Shown: in pieces, positions 55,388 to 64,000 of the stretch
How the letters are laid out: each line of letters begins with the position of its first letter
Position numbering within the stretch: position 1 is the stretch's first letter
DNA from: Mycolicibacterium vinylchloridicum
Lineage (GTDB): Bacteria; Actinomycetota; Actinomycetes; Mycobacteriales; Mycobacteriaceae
Direction of reading: 5' to 3'
DNA: 64,000 bases
NCBI RefSeq assembly: GCF_013404075.1
Contig: NZ_JACBJQ010000004.1
Location: 1-64,000, forward strand
Notes under the pieces: model-generated
The model's input: the letters and a program-made list of their open reading frames with translations, nothing else
Databases searched by the model: none
What the model was told of the DNA's origin: nothing
Translations under genes and position numbers: made by a program

Positions 55388-55861
55388 TCAGCGCCGGAAC
55401 ACCACCCACCGCATCGCGCAGTACATGTAGATCCCCTCGCAGGCGCCGGCCGCAATCCGGGCCACGTGGTACTCGATACCGAGGGCGCGCAGCGCGCTGG
55501 AGACCCCGAGGATGAATGCCAGGTAATTGATCACGACGACGACGACGTAGACGGCCACCTGCGGCCCGACCGCGCCGTGCGACTGGAAATTCACCACCCG
55601 GTTGAGGACGTAGCTCGCGGCGAAAGCACATGCGTAGGCGATCGTCACCGCAACCCCGAATGGGACATGCAAGACGCCGTGCAGCAGCGTGAGGACCAAC
55701 AGGTCCAGCGCGAAGGTGCCGGAATTGATTACCACAAAGCCCAGAAAGGTCGGCGCCACAACGGAATTCAGACCGAACGGGAGCCGGGCGACAACCACTT
55801 CACAGGCCCGGTGGAACCATCCGAGGGCACTGACCGACCCCTGCTCCGACCCCACCACCAC
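55388..55861 (-). CDS. GtrA-like four-helix membrane protein
   Basis: About 157 residues with four helices (TFLGFVVINSGTFALDLLVL; GVAVTIAYACAFAASYVLN; AVYVVVVVINYLAFIL; near-C-terminal ACEGIYMYCAMRWVVF) and the GtrA signature SYVLNRVVNF. GtrA proteins help move lipid-linked sugars across the membrane. Start unclear: three successive GTG codons at 55855-55861. Divergent from a DAG-kinase-like gene, suggesting a shared role in lipid-linked envelope metabolism. Confidence 0.75.
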   Translation of the reverse strand: MVVGSEQGSVSALGWFHRACEVVVARLPFGLNSVVAPTFLGFVVINSGTFALDLLVLTLLHGVLHVPFGVAVTIAYACAFAASYVLNRVVNFQSHGAVGPQVAVYVVVVVINYLAFILGVSSALRALGIEYHVARIAAGACEGIYMYCAMRWVVFRR

Positions 55862-55952
55862 GCCGCGAGCATGCCACCGGCAGCTGACCCCTTGGTGATG
55901 CGCAGGCAAACACTTCGAATTCAGGTGCCGCGCGCCGATAGGCTCATGGCTC

Positions 55953-56930
55953 GTGCGTGCCGTCCTGATCGTCAACCCGAATGCCACCTCCACCACCGCA
56001 GCCGGCCGCGACCTGCTCGCCCATGCGCTGGAGAGTCGTGTGGAACTGACCGTGGTCCACACCGATCACCGCGGCCATGCCATCGAGATCGCCGCGGCCG
56101 CCAGGCAGGACGGCATCGACGTGATCATCGTTCACGGCGGCGACGGCACGGTGAACGAGGTGGTCAATGGGCTGATGGGCAGGCCTAGCCGCCATGAGCC
56201 GCTGTCGGACGCCATGCCCGCCGTGGCGGTCGTGCCCGGCGGGTCGGCGAACGTCTTCGCACGCGCGCTGGGCATCAGCCCTGACCCGATCGAGGCCACC
56301 AATCAGCTTGTCGACCTGCTCAGCGCGCGCCGCAACGGCGCATTGTGGCGGCGGATCGGACTCATGGACTGCGGTGAGCGCTGGGCGGTGTTCACCGCGG
56401 GGATGGGCGTCGACGGCGATGTCGTGGCGGCTGTCGAGGCGCAGCGGGCCAAGGGCCGCAAGGTAACTGCGGGCCGCTACATCCGGGTGGCGGTACGCGA
56501 GATGCTGTCCAGTGCCCGCAAAGAGCCCCTCCTGACCCTGGAATTGCCCGACCGAGAACCGGTCGACGGCGTCTACTTCGCGTTCATCTCCAACTCCAGC
56601 CCCTGGACCTATGCCAACACCCGGCCGGTCTGGACCAACCCGGACACCACATTCGAGACCGGCCTGGGCATTTTCGCCGTGACCAGCATGAACGTCTGGA
56701 GAAACCTGATGCTGGTGCGACGCATGGTGTCGGCGAAGCACAACATCAAAGCCAAGCACCTGATCCGCGACGACAACGTGGCCTGGGTGCGGATCAAGTC
56801 CTCCGAGCCGGTCGCCAGCCAGATTGACGGAGATTTTCTCGGACTGCGCGAGGAAATGACGTTCCGTGCGGTTCCTGAGGTGCTGAGCGTGGTCGCTCCG
56901 CCCGTGCCCTACCCCTCTGACCAGCGGTAA
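55953..56930 (+). CDS. Diacylglycerol kinase-like lipid kinase (Rv3218)
   Basis: 325 residues. DAGK catalytic domain: IVNPNATST near the N-terminus, the GGDGTVNEVVNGL nucleotide loop (about 65-77), and VPGGSANVFARALG. It would phosphorylate a lipid alcohol such as diacylglycerol or sphingoid base. GTG start. Followed by whiB1 after a 247-bp regulatory interval. Confidence 0.88.
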   Translation: MRAVLIVNPNATSTTAAGRDLLAHALESRVELTVVHTDHRGHAIEIAAAARQDGIDVIIVHGGDGTVNEVVNGLMGRPSRHEPLSDAMPAVAVVPGGSANVFARALGISPDPIEATNQLVDLLSARRNGALWRRIGLMDCGERWAVFTAGMGVDGDVVAAVEAQRAKGRKVTAGRYIRVAVREMLSSARKEPLLTLELPDREPVDGVYFAFISNSSPWTYANTRPVWTNPDTTFETGLGIFAVTSMNVWRNLMLVRRMVSAKHNIKAKHLIRDDNVAWVRIKSSEPVASQIDGDFLGLREEMTFRAVPEVLSVVAPPVPYPSDQR

Positions 56931-57022
56931 TGTCGTCACGTGGTCTGCTTGAGGGCGCAGGTGAGTTGAGTCTAGTACAAAGGGGTAGAGGGTTCGGTAA
57001 CCCACCCCCAGCATGAGGTTGT

Positions 57023-57038
57023 AGTGACATTGCCCACG
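57023..57038. promoter_or_regulatory. CRP-like site upstream of whiB1
   Basis: AGTGACATTGCCCACG closely resembles the cAMP receptor protein site known upstream of M. tuberculosis whiB1 (AGTGAGATAGCCCACG, from memory), with the GTGA-N6-CCAC half-sites. It lies 140 bp before the whiB1 ATG. cAMP-dependent control of whiB1 is therefore likely to be conserved. Confidence 0.75.
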
Positions 57039-57177
57039 TGTTAACTGAGTCCTATTGACATCCGTCGAGGCTGTGAAACGATCGTATGCAACAGCACAGA
57101 AACATTTGTGTGCACGCGTTAACAGCCGAAGAAAAGCGAGCGCGCTTCGTCGCGCACTTAGTAAGGAGTAGCGACAA

Positions 57178-57432
57178 ATGGATTGGCGGCACAAGGCAGT
57201 CTGTCGTGACGAGGATCCGGAACTGTTCTTCCCGGTGGGGAACAGCGGTCCGGCACTCGCCCAGATTGCCGATGCGAAGCTCGTCTGCAACCGGTGCCCG
57301 GTCACGACTGAGTGCTTGAGCTGGGCTTTGGACTCCGGACAGGACGCCGGCGTCTGGGGCGGTATGAGCGAGGACGAGCGCCGCGCGCTCAAGCGTCGCA
57401 ACGCCCGCACCCGCGCGCGCAGCAGCGTCTAG
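57178..57432 (+). CDS. whiB1: Transcriptional regulator WhiB1
   Basis: 84 residues with Fe-S cysteines C9, C37, C40 and C46, GVWGG (about 58-62) and a basic Arg-rich tail (RRALKRRNARTRARSS). WhiB1 is an essential NO-responsive Fe-S protein that binds SigA. The ATG follows AAGGAG at good spacing. Ends before a strong terminator shared with pdtaS. Confidence 0.96.
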   Translation: MDWRHKAVCRDEDPELFFPVGNSGPALAQIADAKLVCNRCPVTTECLSWALDSGQDAGVWGGMSEDERRALKRRNARTRARSSV

Positions 57433-57450
57433 GCCGCATTCACAGTTCCT

Positions 57451-57490
57451 AAAATCGCGGCCCCGGCAAATGCCAGGGGCCGCGATTTTT
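57451..57490. terminator. Bidirectional terminator between whiB1 and pdtaS
   Basis: AAAATCGCGGCCCC (57451-57464) pairs perfectly with GGGGCCGCGATTTT (57476-57489), giving a 14-bp stem with an A-run on one side and a T-run on the other, so it works for both convergent genes. Confidence 0.9.
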
Positions 57491-57519
57491 GTTTTGCAAT
57501 GTCGCGTCCGTCACATTTG

Positions 57520-59016
57520 CTATTGCGGAACTCGTGCGCCTGAACGGCGGCCGAGTGGCACACGTAACACCACATCGGTCCCGCCGCCGGGTACGTCGTG
57601 CATTCCCAGCGAGCCGTCCAGCTCCGCGGTGACCAAGGTGCGGACGATCTGCAGGCCCAGCCGGTCGGACTTCTCCAGGCTGAAACCGTCGGGCAGCCCA
57701 CGTCCGTCGTCGTGCACGACGACGTCGAGCCAGCGGGCCGAGCGCTCGGCGCGGATGGTCACGCAGCCCTGTTTGGCCGACGGCTCGAAGGCGTGCTCGA
57801 TGGCGTTCTGGACCAGTTCGGTCACCACCATCACCAGGGCGGTCGCCCGGTCGGCGTCCAGCACGCCCAGGGCACCGTCCCGGTTGATCCGGATCGGGGT
57901 ATCGACGCGGGCCACGTCGTTCATGATCGGGAGGATCCGGTCGATCACCTCGTCGAGGTTGACCTCCTCGTCCACCGACATCGACAGCGCCTCGTGCACC
58001 TGGGCGATCGAGGCCACCCGGCGCACCGACTCCATCAGCGCCTCGCGGGCTTCCTCATTGCTGGTGCGGCGGGACTGAAGGCGCAGCAGCGCAGCCACGG
58101 TCTGCAGGTTGTTCTTGACCCGGTGGTGAATCTCGCGGATCGTCGCGTCCTTGGACAGCAGGGCCCGGTCGCGTCGCTTCACCTCGGTGACGTCCCGGAT
58201 CAGCACCGCCGCCCCGGCTGCGGCGCCGTGGACCACGAGAGGCAGTGTGCGCATCAGCACCGCGGCGCCGCCGGCGTCGACCTCGAGGCGCATGCTCGAC
58301 CCGCCGGCCAGCGAGTCACGCACGTGCTCGGCCATTTCCAGCGCCTCGAACGGATCGGAGATCAGCGGCCGGGTGATCGCGACCAGGTTGTGACCCTCGA
58401 GCTCGGCGGCCAGCCCCATGCGGTGGTAGGCCGACAATGCGTTGGGGCTGGCGTAGACGACGACACCGTCGACGTCGAGGCGGATGAATCCGTCGCCGAC
58501 GCGCGGGCTCGACCGGGACAGCGCCAGATCGCCGACATTGGGGAAGGTGCCCTCGCTCAGCATGTGCAGCAGGTTGCCGGCGCAGTCCAGGTAGGCCCGC
58601 TCCAGCGGTGAGGACGTGCGGCGCTCGGCCAGCGCGGTCTGGTGGGTCAGGACGGCCACGACGTGATTGCTGTAGCGGACCGGGACGGCTTCGACGTCGA
58701 TATCGGGTTCGCGCAGCTTCGGGTCGCTGTCGCCGCGGCCGATCGCACCTGAGGCGAATGCCGAGGTCACCAGGGGCAGGTCGCCCTCGGCGACGACGGT
58801 GCCCACGGCATCCTTGAGCAGGACGGTCGGTGCGGTGTTGGGCCGGCACTGGGCCACGCAAACCAGGGCGCCGTCATCGCGACGCACCCACATCAGGTAA
58901 TCGGCGAACGAGAGGTCCGCCAGAAGCTGCCATTCGCCGACCACCGCGTGCAGGTGGTCCACGGCGCTGCCCGGCAGCACCGTGTGCTCGGCGAGCAGGT
59001 CACCGAGGGTGGACAA
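57520..59016 (-). CDS. pdtaS: Sensor histidine kinase PdtaS
   Basis: 498 residues: GAF domain (about 1-135), PAS domain (about 170-280) and an HWE/HisKA_2-type kinase with phospho-His in REIHHRVKNNLQ (about H297/H298) and an HATPase region (ELVQNAIEHAF, DDGRGLPDGF). It is cytosolic and signals to the RNA-binding antiterminator PdtaR. GAF residues C53 and C57 (VCVAQC), implicated in copper/NO sensing in M. tuberculosis, are conserved. TTG 59016 matches the orthologue start. Confidence 0.93.
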   Translation of the reverse strand: MSTLGDLLAEHTVLPGSAVDHLHAVVGEWQLLADLSFADYLMWVRRDDGALVCVAQCRPNTAPTVLLKDAVGTVVAEGDLPLVTSAFASGAIGRGDSDPKLREPDIDVEAVPVRYSNHVVAVLTHQTALAERRTSSPLERAYLDCAGNLLHMLSEGTFPNVGDLALSRSSPRVGDGFIRLDVDGVVVYASPNALSAYHRMGLAAELEGHNLVAITRPLISDPFEALEMAEHVRDSLAGGSSMRLEVDAGGAAVLMRTLPLVVHGAAAGAAVLIRDVTEVKRRDRALLSKDATIREIHHRVKNNLQTVAALLRLQSRRTSNEEAREALMESVRRVASIAQVHEALSMSVDEEVNLDEVIDRILPIMNDVARVDTPIRINRDGALGVLDADRATALVMVVTELVQNAIEHAFEPSAKQGCVTIRAERSARWLDVVVHDDGRGLPDGFSLEKSDRLGLQIVRTLVTAELDGSLGMHDVPGGGTDVVLRVPLGRRSGARVPQ

Positions 59017-59018
59017 AG

Positions 59019-59234
59019 CTAGTCGATCACGGCAATGAGGTCGCCGGCCTGGATGACATCGCCCACCGCGACGCTGACCTCGGTCACGGTGCCGCCGACT
59101 TCGGCCAGCACCGGGATCTCCATCTTCATCGACTCCAGAAGCACCAGGGTGTCGCCCGCGCCGATCTGGTCTCCCTTGCTGACCACGACCTCGAGCACAC
59201 TGGCCACGATCTCGGCGCGAACATCCTCGGCCAT
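59019..59234 (-). CDS. Biotin/lipoyl attachment protein (TB7.3-like)
   Basis: 71 residues, a stand-alone biotinyl carrier domain with ESMKME and biotinylated K37. It is the BCCP-like protein Rv3221c of M. tuberculosis; its partner carboxylase is not known. ATG 59234; 2 bp before pdtaS, probably co-transcribed. Confidence 0.92.
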   Translation of the reverse strand: MAEDVRAEIVASVLEVVVSKGDQIGAGDTLVLLESMKMEIPVLAEVGGTVTEVSVAVGDVIQAGDLIAVID

Positions 59235-59366
59235 CTTCACCCTCACTCTTCGCTCGTCTAGCGGCTCTATCGAACCACAACACCGGGTGGTCAAAGGTGC
59301 GATGGGGCCGTGAGACACTGTATTCAGAGCTAAACCAGGCAGCGTCAAATCATCTGGAGGTACATC

Positions 59367-59441
59367 ATGGCCAAGCGTGGCCGTAAGAAGCGCGATCGCA
59401 AGCACAGCAAAGCGAACCACGGCAGGCGTCCCAACGCCTGA
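59367..59441 (+). CDS. Mycobacterial ribosomal protein bL37
   Basis: A 24-residue very basic peptide starting MAKRGRKKRDRKHSKA and ending RPNA, with a strong CTGGAGG ribosome-binding site 6 bp upstream. It matches bL37, a small protein of the mycobacterial large ribosomal subunit. Usually missed by gene callers because of its length. Ends before a perfect terminator. Confidence 0.9.
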   Translation: MAKRGRKKRDRKHSKANHGRRPNA

Positions 59442-59446
59442 TACAC

Positions 59447-59478
59447 AAAGTGCCCGGCAGCTGCCGGGCACTTTTGTT
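59447..59478. terminator. Terminator after bL37
   Basis: AAAGTGCCCGGCAG (59447-59460) is followed directly by its perfect complement CTGCCGGGCACTTT (59461-59474) and TTGTTT. It also faces the end of rshA on the minus strand. Confidence 0.88.
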
Positions 59479-59485
59479 TGCGCTG

Positions 59486-59797
59486 CTATCCGCGCCGGAT
59501 GATCGTGGTTTGACTGATCTGCAGGCGTACCCGCTCCAGAAGGTGCTTAGGAGCCGTCTCTCCGCTGCACCGCGACGCGACCAGCTTCTTGATCCGCTCC
59601 TCGACCCCGTAGTACTGCAGGCACGTCGGGCATTCCTCGAGGTGGTGGCGAAGCCGGTCTTTCGTCTCGGCCGTGCATTCACCGTCGAGCAGGGTCCACA
59701 CCTCGGCGATCACCGCAGCGCACTCCGGGTGGGCCGGGTCCACCGGCCCGACCGGCGGGCGCCATTCCATGTCACCGGATACGTTCTCGTCGCTCAT
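59486..59797 (-). CDS. rshA: Anti-sigma factor RshA
   Basis: 103 residues with the zinc-associated anti-sigma motif H52xxxC56xxC59 ([10 protein letters not shown]) and an additional C26. It binds SigH and releases it on oxidation of the cysteines or on phosphorylation. ATG overlaps the sigH stop (ATGA). Confidence 0.93.
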   Translation of the reverse strand: MSDENVSGDMEWRPPVGPVDPAHPECAAVIAEVWTLLDGECTAETKDRLRHHLEECPTCLQYYGVEERIKKLVASRCSGETAPKHLLERVRLQISQTTIIRRG

Positions 59798-60429
59798 GAG
59801 ACGACCTCCTCCGGCGTGTCCTCCACTTGGCCGCGGTTAAACCCGCGTTCCTTGGCGACATCGGCCAGCAGGGCGCGCAGCTGGCGCCTACCTCGGTGCA
59901 GCCGGGACATCACCGTCCCGATCGGGGTATCCATGATTTCGGCGATCTCCTTGTACGGGAAGCCCTCGACGTCCGCGTAGTACACCGCCATCCGGAACTC
60001 TTCCGGCAATGCCTGAAGAGCTTCTTTGATTTCGGTGTCGGGCAGCAGTTCGAGTGCCTCGACCTCGGCAGAGCGCAATCCCGTTGAGGTGTGCTCGGCG
60101 TTGGCCGCCAACTGCCAGTCGGTGATCTCCTCGGTCGGATATTCAGCCGGCTGGCGCTGCTTCTTGCGGTAGCTGTTGATGTAGGTATTCGTCAGAATCC
60201 GGTACAGCCACGCTTTGAGATTGGTGCCCTCGCGGAACGAGCGGAACCCCGCGTAGGCCTTGACCATGGTTTCTTGCAGCAGATCTTCGGCGTCGGCCGG
60301 ATTGCGGGTCATCCGCAGCGCGCCGCCGTAGAGCTGGTCCAGCAGCGGGATCGCGTCGCGCTCGAAGCGCGCGGTCAACTCCGCATCGGACTCCTCGCGC
60401 TGAGGCGCCTCGGTGTCGATATCGGTCAT
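59794..60429 (-). CDS. sigH: ECF sigma factor SigH
   Basis: 211 residues with sigma region 2 ([30 protein letters not shown]), including the -10 recognition [17 protein letters not shown], and region 4 ([39 protein letters not shown]). Directs the heat and thiol-oxidation response, including thioredoxin and mycoredoxin-type genes. ATG 60429 is chosen by comparison with M. tuberculosis SigH; an in-frame start at 60546 would add 39 residues. Confidence 0.93.
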   Translation of the reverse strand: MTDIDTEAPQREESDAELTARFERDAIPLLDQLYGGALRMTRNPADAEDLLQETMVKAYAGFRSFREGTNLKAWLYRILTNTYINSYRKKQRQPAEYPTEEITDWQLAANAEHTSTGLRSAEVEALELLPDTEIKEALQALPEEFRMAVYYADVEGFPYKEIAEIMDTPIGTVMSRLHRGRRQLRALLADVAKERGFNRGQVEDTPEEVVS

Positions 60430-60638
60430 CGTGGGTGACACAGTCCCTTCTGCCGCGGTGCTCCAAACGAACTCCGGCAGCGGTATCGGACGGATGAGAA
60501 ATGCGGGTGCCTGCTCTTGCGACATCATGGCGACTGCAGCTGACACCGGACTTCTCTCCTTCCAATCCTAAGGCTGTGACCAACAGCTTTTCGACGCTGT
60601 GGCCGATCGCTGTCCCTGATAGCGGCGACCACTGTCCA

Positions 60639-60667
60639 CAACAGGATTTCTCACCAGGCTATTTCCC
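60639..60667 (-). promoter_or_regulatory. Candidate SigH autoregulated promoter
   Basis: On the minus strand GGGAAAT (60661-60667) and CTGTTG (60639-60644) are separated by 16 bp (18 bp between GGGAAAT and the GTT core), close to the SigH consensus GGGAAYA-N16-18-cGTT. It lies upstream of sigH, as expected for the known SigH feedback loop. The leader to ATG 60429 would be about 200 bases. Confidence 0.55.
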
Positions 60668-60683
60668 GCGGTTAACTGTGCCG

Positions 60684-61172
60684 GTGAGTCGTGCAGCAAC
60701 CCCGGCGATCGCCGCCCTGGTGGCGGCCGGTGCGCCCCATGAGGTGCTGCGCTACCACCACGACCCGCGCTCGCAGTCCTATGGCGAGGAGGCGGTCGCG
60801 GCGCTGGCAGGTGATTCGCTGGTGGCGGAGCAGATCTTCAAGACGCTGATCATCGCGGCGGGATCGGTGCTGGCGGTGGCCGTGTTGCCGGTGCCGTGGA
60901 AGCTGTCACTGAAGGCCGCAGCTTCGGCGTTGGGGCTGGCCAAGGTGGCGATGGCCGATCAGGCGGCTGCCGAACGGGCGACGGGCTACGTGTTGGGCGG
61001 GATCTCCCCGTTGGGCCAGCGCAAGCGACTGCCCACGGTGGTCGACAGCTCGGCGCTGGGCTTCGAGCGGGTGTTGTGCAGTGCGGGTAAGCGCGGCTGG
61101 GATGTGGCGCTGGCACCGCAGGACCTGGTGCGGCTGACGCAGGCGGTGACCGCCGACATCCGGGCGGTCTAA
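60684..61172 (+). CDS. YbaK/ProX-type aminoacyl-tRNA deacylase
   Basis: 162 residues of the YbaK fold: APHEVLRYHHDPRSQSYGEEAVAAL, EQIFKTLII (catalytic-lysine region), GYVLGGISPLGQRKRLPTVVD. These enzymes hydrolyse mischarged tRNAs such as Cys-tRNA-Pro. GTG 60684 or 60678. Divergent from sigH, so possibly under the same stress promoter region. Confidence 0.88.
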   Translation: MSRAATPAIAALVAAGAPHEVLRYHHDPRSQSYGEEAVAALAGDSLVAEQIFKTLIIAAGSVLAVAVLPVPWKLSLKAAASALGLAKVAMADQAAAERATGYVLGGISPLGQRKRLPTVVDSSALGFERVLCSAGKRGWDVALAPQDLVRLTQAVTADIRAV

Positions 61173-61182
61173 GGTGACACGG

Positions 61183-62037
61183 GTGGCAAGTATTTTCTCC
61201 GGCAAGACCATGTTCATCTCCGGCGCGAGCCGCGGAATCGGGTTGGCCATCGCCAAACGCGTTGCGGCCGACGGGGCCAATATCGCATTAGTGGCCAAGA
61301 CCACCGAGCCCCACCCCAAACTGCCGGGCACCATCTACACCGCCGCCAAGGAAATCGAGGACGCCGGCGGCCAGGCCCTGCCGATCGTTGGCGACGTCCG
61401 CGACGGCGACTCGGTGGCCGCCGCGGTGGCCAAGGCCGTCGAGCAGTTCGGCGGTCTCGACATCTGCGTCAACAACGCCTCGGCGATCAACCTCGGCTCG
61501 ATCGAGGAAGTGCCGCTGAAGCGCTTCGATCTGATGAACGGTATCCAGGTGCGTGGCACCTACGCCGTCTCGCAGGCGTGCATCCCGCACATGAAGGGCC
61601 GGGACAATCCCCACATCCTTACCCTCTCGCCGCCGATCCGGCTGGAGTCGCAGTGGCTCAAGCCCACTCCGTACATGATGGCGAAGTTCGGAATGACTCT
61701 GTGCGCGTTGGGTATTGCCGAAGAGATGCGCAGCGCCGGGATTGCCTCCAACACGCTGTGGCCGCGCACCATGGTCGCCACCGCTGCGGTGCAGAACCTG
61801 CTGGGCGGCGACGAGGCAATGGCCCGCTCCCGCAAGCCCGAGGTCTACGCCGACGCCGCCTACGCGGTGCTGAGCAGGCCGGCCGGCGAATACACCGGGC
61901 AGACACTGCTGTGCGAGGACGTCCTGCTGGATTCCGGCGTCACCGATCTGTCGGTCTACGACTGCATTCCGGGCTCCGAGTTGGGGGTGGACCTGTGGGT
62001 CGACACCCCCAACCCGCCCGGCTACGCCAATCCCTAA
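61183..62037 (+). CDS. Short-chain dehydrogenase/reductase (HSDL2-like; Rv3224)
   Basis: 284 residues: cofactor motif SGASRGIGLAIAK, NNAS, and catalytic Tyr/Lys in YMMAK. The Ser before it is embedded in LTLSPPIRLESQ. The overall pattern matches the NAD(P)-dependent SDRs known in the SigH regulon neighbourhood. GTG 61183 follows AAGGTGA; GTG 61174 is an alternative. Overlaps the convergent next gene by 4 bp. Confidence 0.88.
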   Translation: MASIFSGKTMFISGASRGIGLAIAKRVAADGANIALVAKTTEPHPKLPGTIYTAAKEIEDAGGQALPIVGDVRDGDSVAAAVAKAVEQFGGLDICVNNASAINLGSIEEVPLKRFDLMNGIQVRGTYAVSQACIPHMKGRDNPHILTLSPPIRLESQWLKPTPYMMAKFGMTLCALGIAEEMRSAGIASNTLWPRTMVATAAVQNLLGGDEAMARSRKPEVYADAAYAVLSRPAGEYTGQTLLCEDVLLDSGVTDLSVYDCIPGSELGVDLWVDTPNPPGYANP

Positions 62038-64000
62038 GCGCTCTGCTGCGCGTCGGTGGCCTTGGCCGGATCCGGCAGCCCCTCGATGTCGCCGTCCACG
62101 TTGGACACGATGTAGCCGGTCAGCGACTGCTGGAATGCGTTGATGGTCGCATCGGCGTGCAGATAACCGGTATGTGCTCCCGTCACCGTGATGTCGGCGA
62201 GGTAGTGAACCGATGACTGGTTCGGCAGGTAGTCGGCCGACTCGGTGCCGTTGAGGATCATCCCGTCCTCGTTCACATAGTTCGTGTAGGTGACGGTGCG
62301 GATGGTCTTGCCGGCACTGTTCGGGTCGGGAGCCTCGGTGACCACCGCGGTGCCGCCGCCGACGCCGTTGTACGTGCCGACCGGCTCCAGCGGTGTCGTC
62401 GACGGATGGTAGCTGGTCAGTGCCGGCGCCCACGACGACGAGTCGGGGGTGGTCACATCGGCCGCCCGCTGCCCAACGCTGGTGGTGTACTTCAGGTTTG
62501 CGATCACCAACCGCGACTGCGTCGGGTCAGCGACGCTGGACTCCCAGAACGTGACCGCTGTTCCGTCGACATTCCAGCTGGGCATGCTCCGGGCGGCCCA
62601 CCCGTCGCCGGTGTCGAACAACGGAATTCCGTTCTCGCGCTTGAGCTCATCGCCGACCTCGACTGCCCACTCCTGATTCGAGACGTTGATCGGCGTCGCG
62701 TAATAGCCGTACACGGGCGCGGCCACGTAGACCGGCAGCAGGCTTTGGCGCACGATCCTCGTCATCGGGGTCAGCGCGTTGAGATTGCGCGTGCTGCCGA
62801 TCGCGATCCACTGCTGATTCGGCGAGTAGTCCATGTCCTCGTCGTAGTCGAGGCTTGCCGTCACCCTGGTCACGTTGCCAGTGGCGAGGTCGACGACGAT
62901 GTCGTCGGCATTGCCCTGCTCGTACGAACCGCCGAGGATCACCACACCCTTGCCGTCGGGTGTCCACTGCTTGCCCTCACCGGTGGGGAACACCACGCGC
63001 GCATCGGTGACGTCGTATTCGTTGGTCGTCGCGTTGTAGCTCAAGTCGCCGACGACGGGAACGATCTGCAGGACACCGGTGGCCCCGTTGAGCATGATGC
63101 GGCTGAACAGCACATGCTGCCCGTCGGGCGAAATCCGCAGCTCCCGTTGGGCGTTGACGGAGATGACGCCCGGCGCTCCCGCCGGCGTTACGATCGGGAT
63201 CAGCTCCGCCCCGCTCTCACCCTGTTGCAGAACCGAGTACGTCGGTCCCGACTGGGCACCGCTGTCGACGAGCACCACAACCCGCCCGGAACCGTCGGTG
63301 AACGGAACCGGCTTGCCCAGGTTCGCGGTCACGCCCGGGGCCACGCCACAGGTGAGGCAGGTGGCATTCGTGCCGTCGATGTCGATCTGATAGATCTCCT
63401 GACGGGTCGCGCCGGCCGGGATGGCCGCGAAGTAGATGGACTGGCCGTCTTCGGAGTAGCGCGGGTTGACCGGCTTGGTCACACCGGCGGGCATGTCCAG
63501 AATCGCGCGCTGCACAGCGGGATTCAACACGGTGAGGCCCTCGGTGGCCTGCGCGCTGTGCGAGCTGAGCGGGGTCAGGATGTTGAACTTGCCGTCGGAC
63601 ACCGACACGATGAACGAATCCGTCTGGGCAGCGGTGTAATTGATGTCGTCAGGGGTGTAGGTGTAATTGCCGGTCGCCTGATCGATGGTCACCGTGCCGT
63701 ACTTCGGACCTTGCGTGACGGTGTATTTCAGGGCGTCACCTTCGATGTCAGAGGCGGTGATGTTGCCCGTGACGGTCTGCCCGGTCTGCACCGTCGTGAC
63801 CGGGTCCCCGATCGTCGGCGTCTGGTTGAACACGTCGCGCCGGACGGCGCCGAGCACCGACCAGATCAACGGCACCACCGGCCCTGGCGTGTCCGGCGGC
63901 GGCGGGTTCAGGAACGGGTTGAGCAGCGAGGTGATGACGTGGTTCAGGACGCCGATCGGCCCAGACGGCGCTGAGCCGCCCGGCGCCACCGCGGCGGTGG
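62034..64000 (-). CDS. Exported multidomain protein with cadherin/VCBS-like repeat and TolB-like propeller (N-terminus off window)
   Basis: At least 650 residues; the frame is open to the right edge, so the start is missing. From the edge: a Pro-rich region (LNPFLNPPPPDTPGP), an Ig/cadherin-like repeat (TGNITASDIEGDALKYTVT...GNYTYTPDDINYTA), then a TolB/WD-like propeller region (RYSEDGQSIYFAAIPAG, YSPNQQWIAIGS). The C-terminus is acidic. Resembles large mycobacterial surface or secreted Ig-like/VCBS proteins; function unknown. Confidence 0.7.
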   Translation of the reverse strand, partial: TAAVAPGGSAPSGPIGVLNHVITSLLNPFLNPPPPDTPGPVVPLIWSVLGAVRRDVFNQTPTIGDPVTTVQTGQTVTGNITASDIEGDALKYTVTQGPKYGTVTIDQATGNYTYTPDDINYTAAQTDSFIVSVSDGKFNILTPLSSHSAQATEGLTVLNPAVQRAILDMPAGVTKPVNPRYSEDGQSIYFAAIPAGATRQEIYQIDIDGTNATCLTCGVAPGVTANLGKPVPFTDGSGRVVVLVDSGAQSGPTYSVLQQGESGAELIPIVTPAGAPGVISVNAQRELRISPDGQHVLFSRIMLNGATGVLQIVPVVGDLSYNATTNEYDVTDARVVFPTGEGKQWTPDGKGVVILGGSYEQGNADDIVVDLATGNVTRVTASLDYDEDMDYSPNQQWIAIGSTRNLNALTPMTRIVRQSLLPVYVAAPVYGYYATPINVSNQEWAVEVGDELKRENGIPLFDTGDGWAARSMPSWNVDGTAVTFWESSVADPTQSRLVIANLKYTTSVGQRAADVTTPDSSSWAPALTSYHPSTTPLEPVGTYNGVGGGTAVVTEAPDPNSAGKTIRTVTYTNYVNEDGMILNGTESADYLPNQSSVHYLADITVTGAHTGYLHADATINAFQQSLTGYIVSNVDGDIEGLPDPAKATDAQQSA

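Overview
The window is mycobacterial, most likely from a fast-growing Mycobacterium (Mycolicibacterium) species. From about 16 kb to 62 kb the gene order follows the Mycobacterium tuberculosis block Rv3193c to Rv3224: UPF0182, PDZ protease, DUF2342, ABC1 kinase, whiB7, uvrD2, mycoredoxin, nudC, K+ channel, adnB/adnA, lipV, ATL, moeZ, DUF3152, TetR, DUF3107, rhlE, soj-like parA, gpm2, entC, whiB1, pdtaS, the biotinylated TB7.3 protein, rshA/sigH and an SDR. Codon use is GC-rich throughout this core. Orthologue names come from recognising the proteins and their order; no database search was run.

Positions 1 to about 14.2 kb form an accessory genomic island abutting the 3' end of an initiator tRNA-Met gene (14241-14317, minus strand). 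Its right part is the mobility module: a MobF relaxase-helicase (7540-10326), a small excisionase-type HTH protein, a tyrosine integrase, and a HigBA-type toxin-antitoxin locus whose toxin gene carries a one-base frameshift. Its left part (374-7287) is visibly AT-richer and holds a conflict or modification cluster. One operon encodes a TIR protein and a SLOG-domain protein (minus). A second encodes a ThsB-like TIR protein and an Nmad2 protein, followed by a MazG-like pyrophosphohydrolase (plus). A third encodes a MazG/MazG_C fusion, a TylF-type methyltransferase and an aGPT-Pplase2/HMUDK-helical protein of the hypermodified-thymine family (minus). I consider this cluster the best candidate for an undescribed system: NAD-consuming TIR effectors and a nucleotide sensor packed beside enzymes that look built to make, read or remove modified bases or nucleotides. 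The left end of the island lies outside the window; the first 107 bases look like the tail of a truncated gene, possibly a transposase.

The core can be read as linked modules. DNA repair: adnAB, uvrD2 and the alkyltransferase-like protein. Redox stress: sigH/rshA, mycoredoxin and nudC. Antibiotic-response control: whiB7 with a long attenuated leader and a 62-codon uORF. Signalling: PdtaS with conserved GAF cysteines, and WhiB1 with an upstream CRP-like site. Cofactor and sulfur metabolism: moeZ, entC and gpm2. Between whiB7 and uvrD2 there is a lineage-specific insertion: an AraC regulator, an FAD monooxygenase, a thiol peroxidase, a DUF1254/DUF1214 protein and a secreted repeat protein. The window ends inside a large exported protein with cadherin/VCBS-like and beta-propeller-like parts whose N-terminus is off the right edge.
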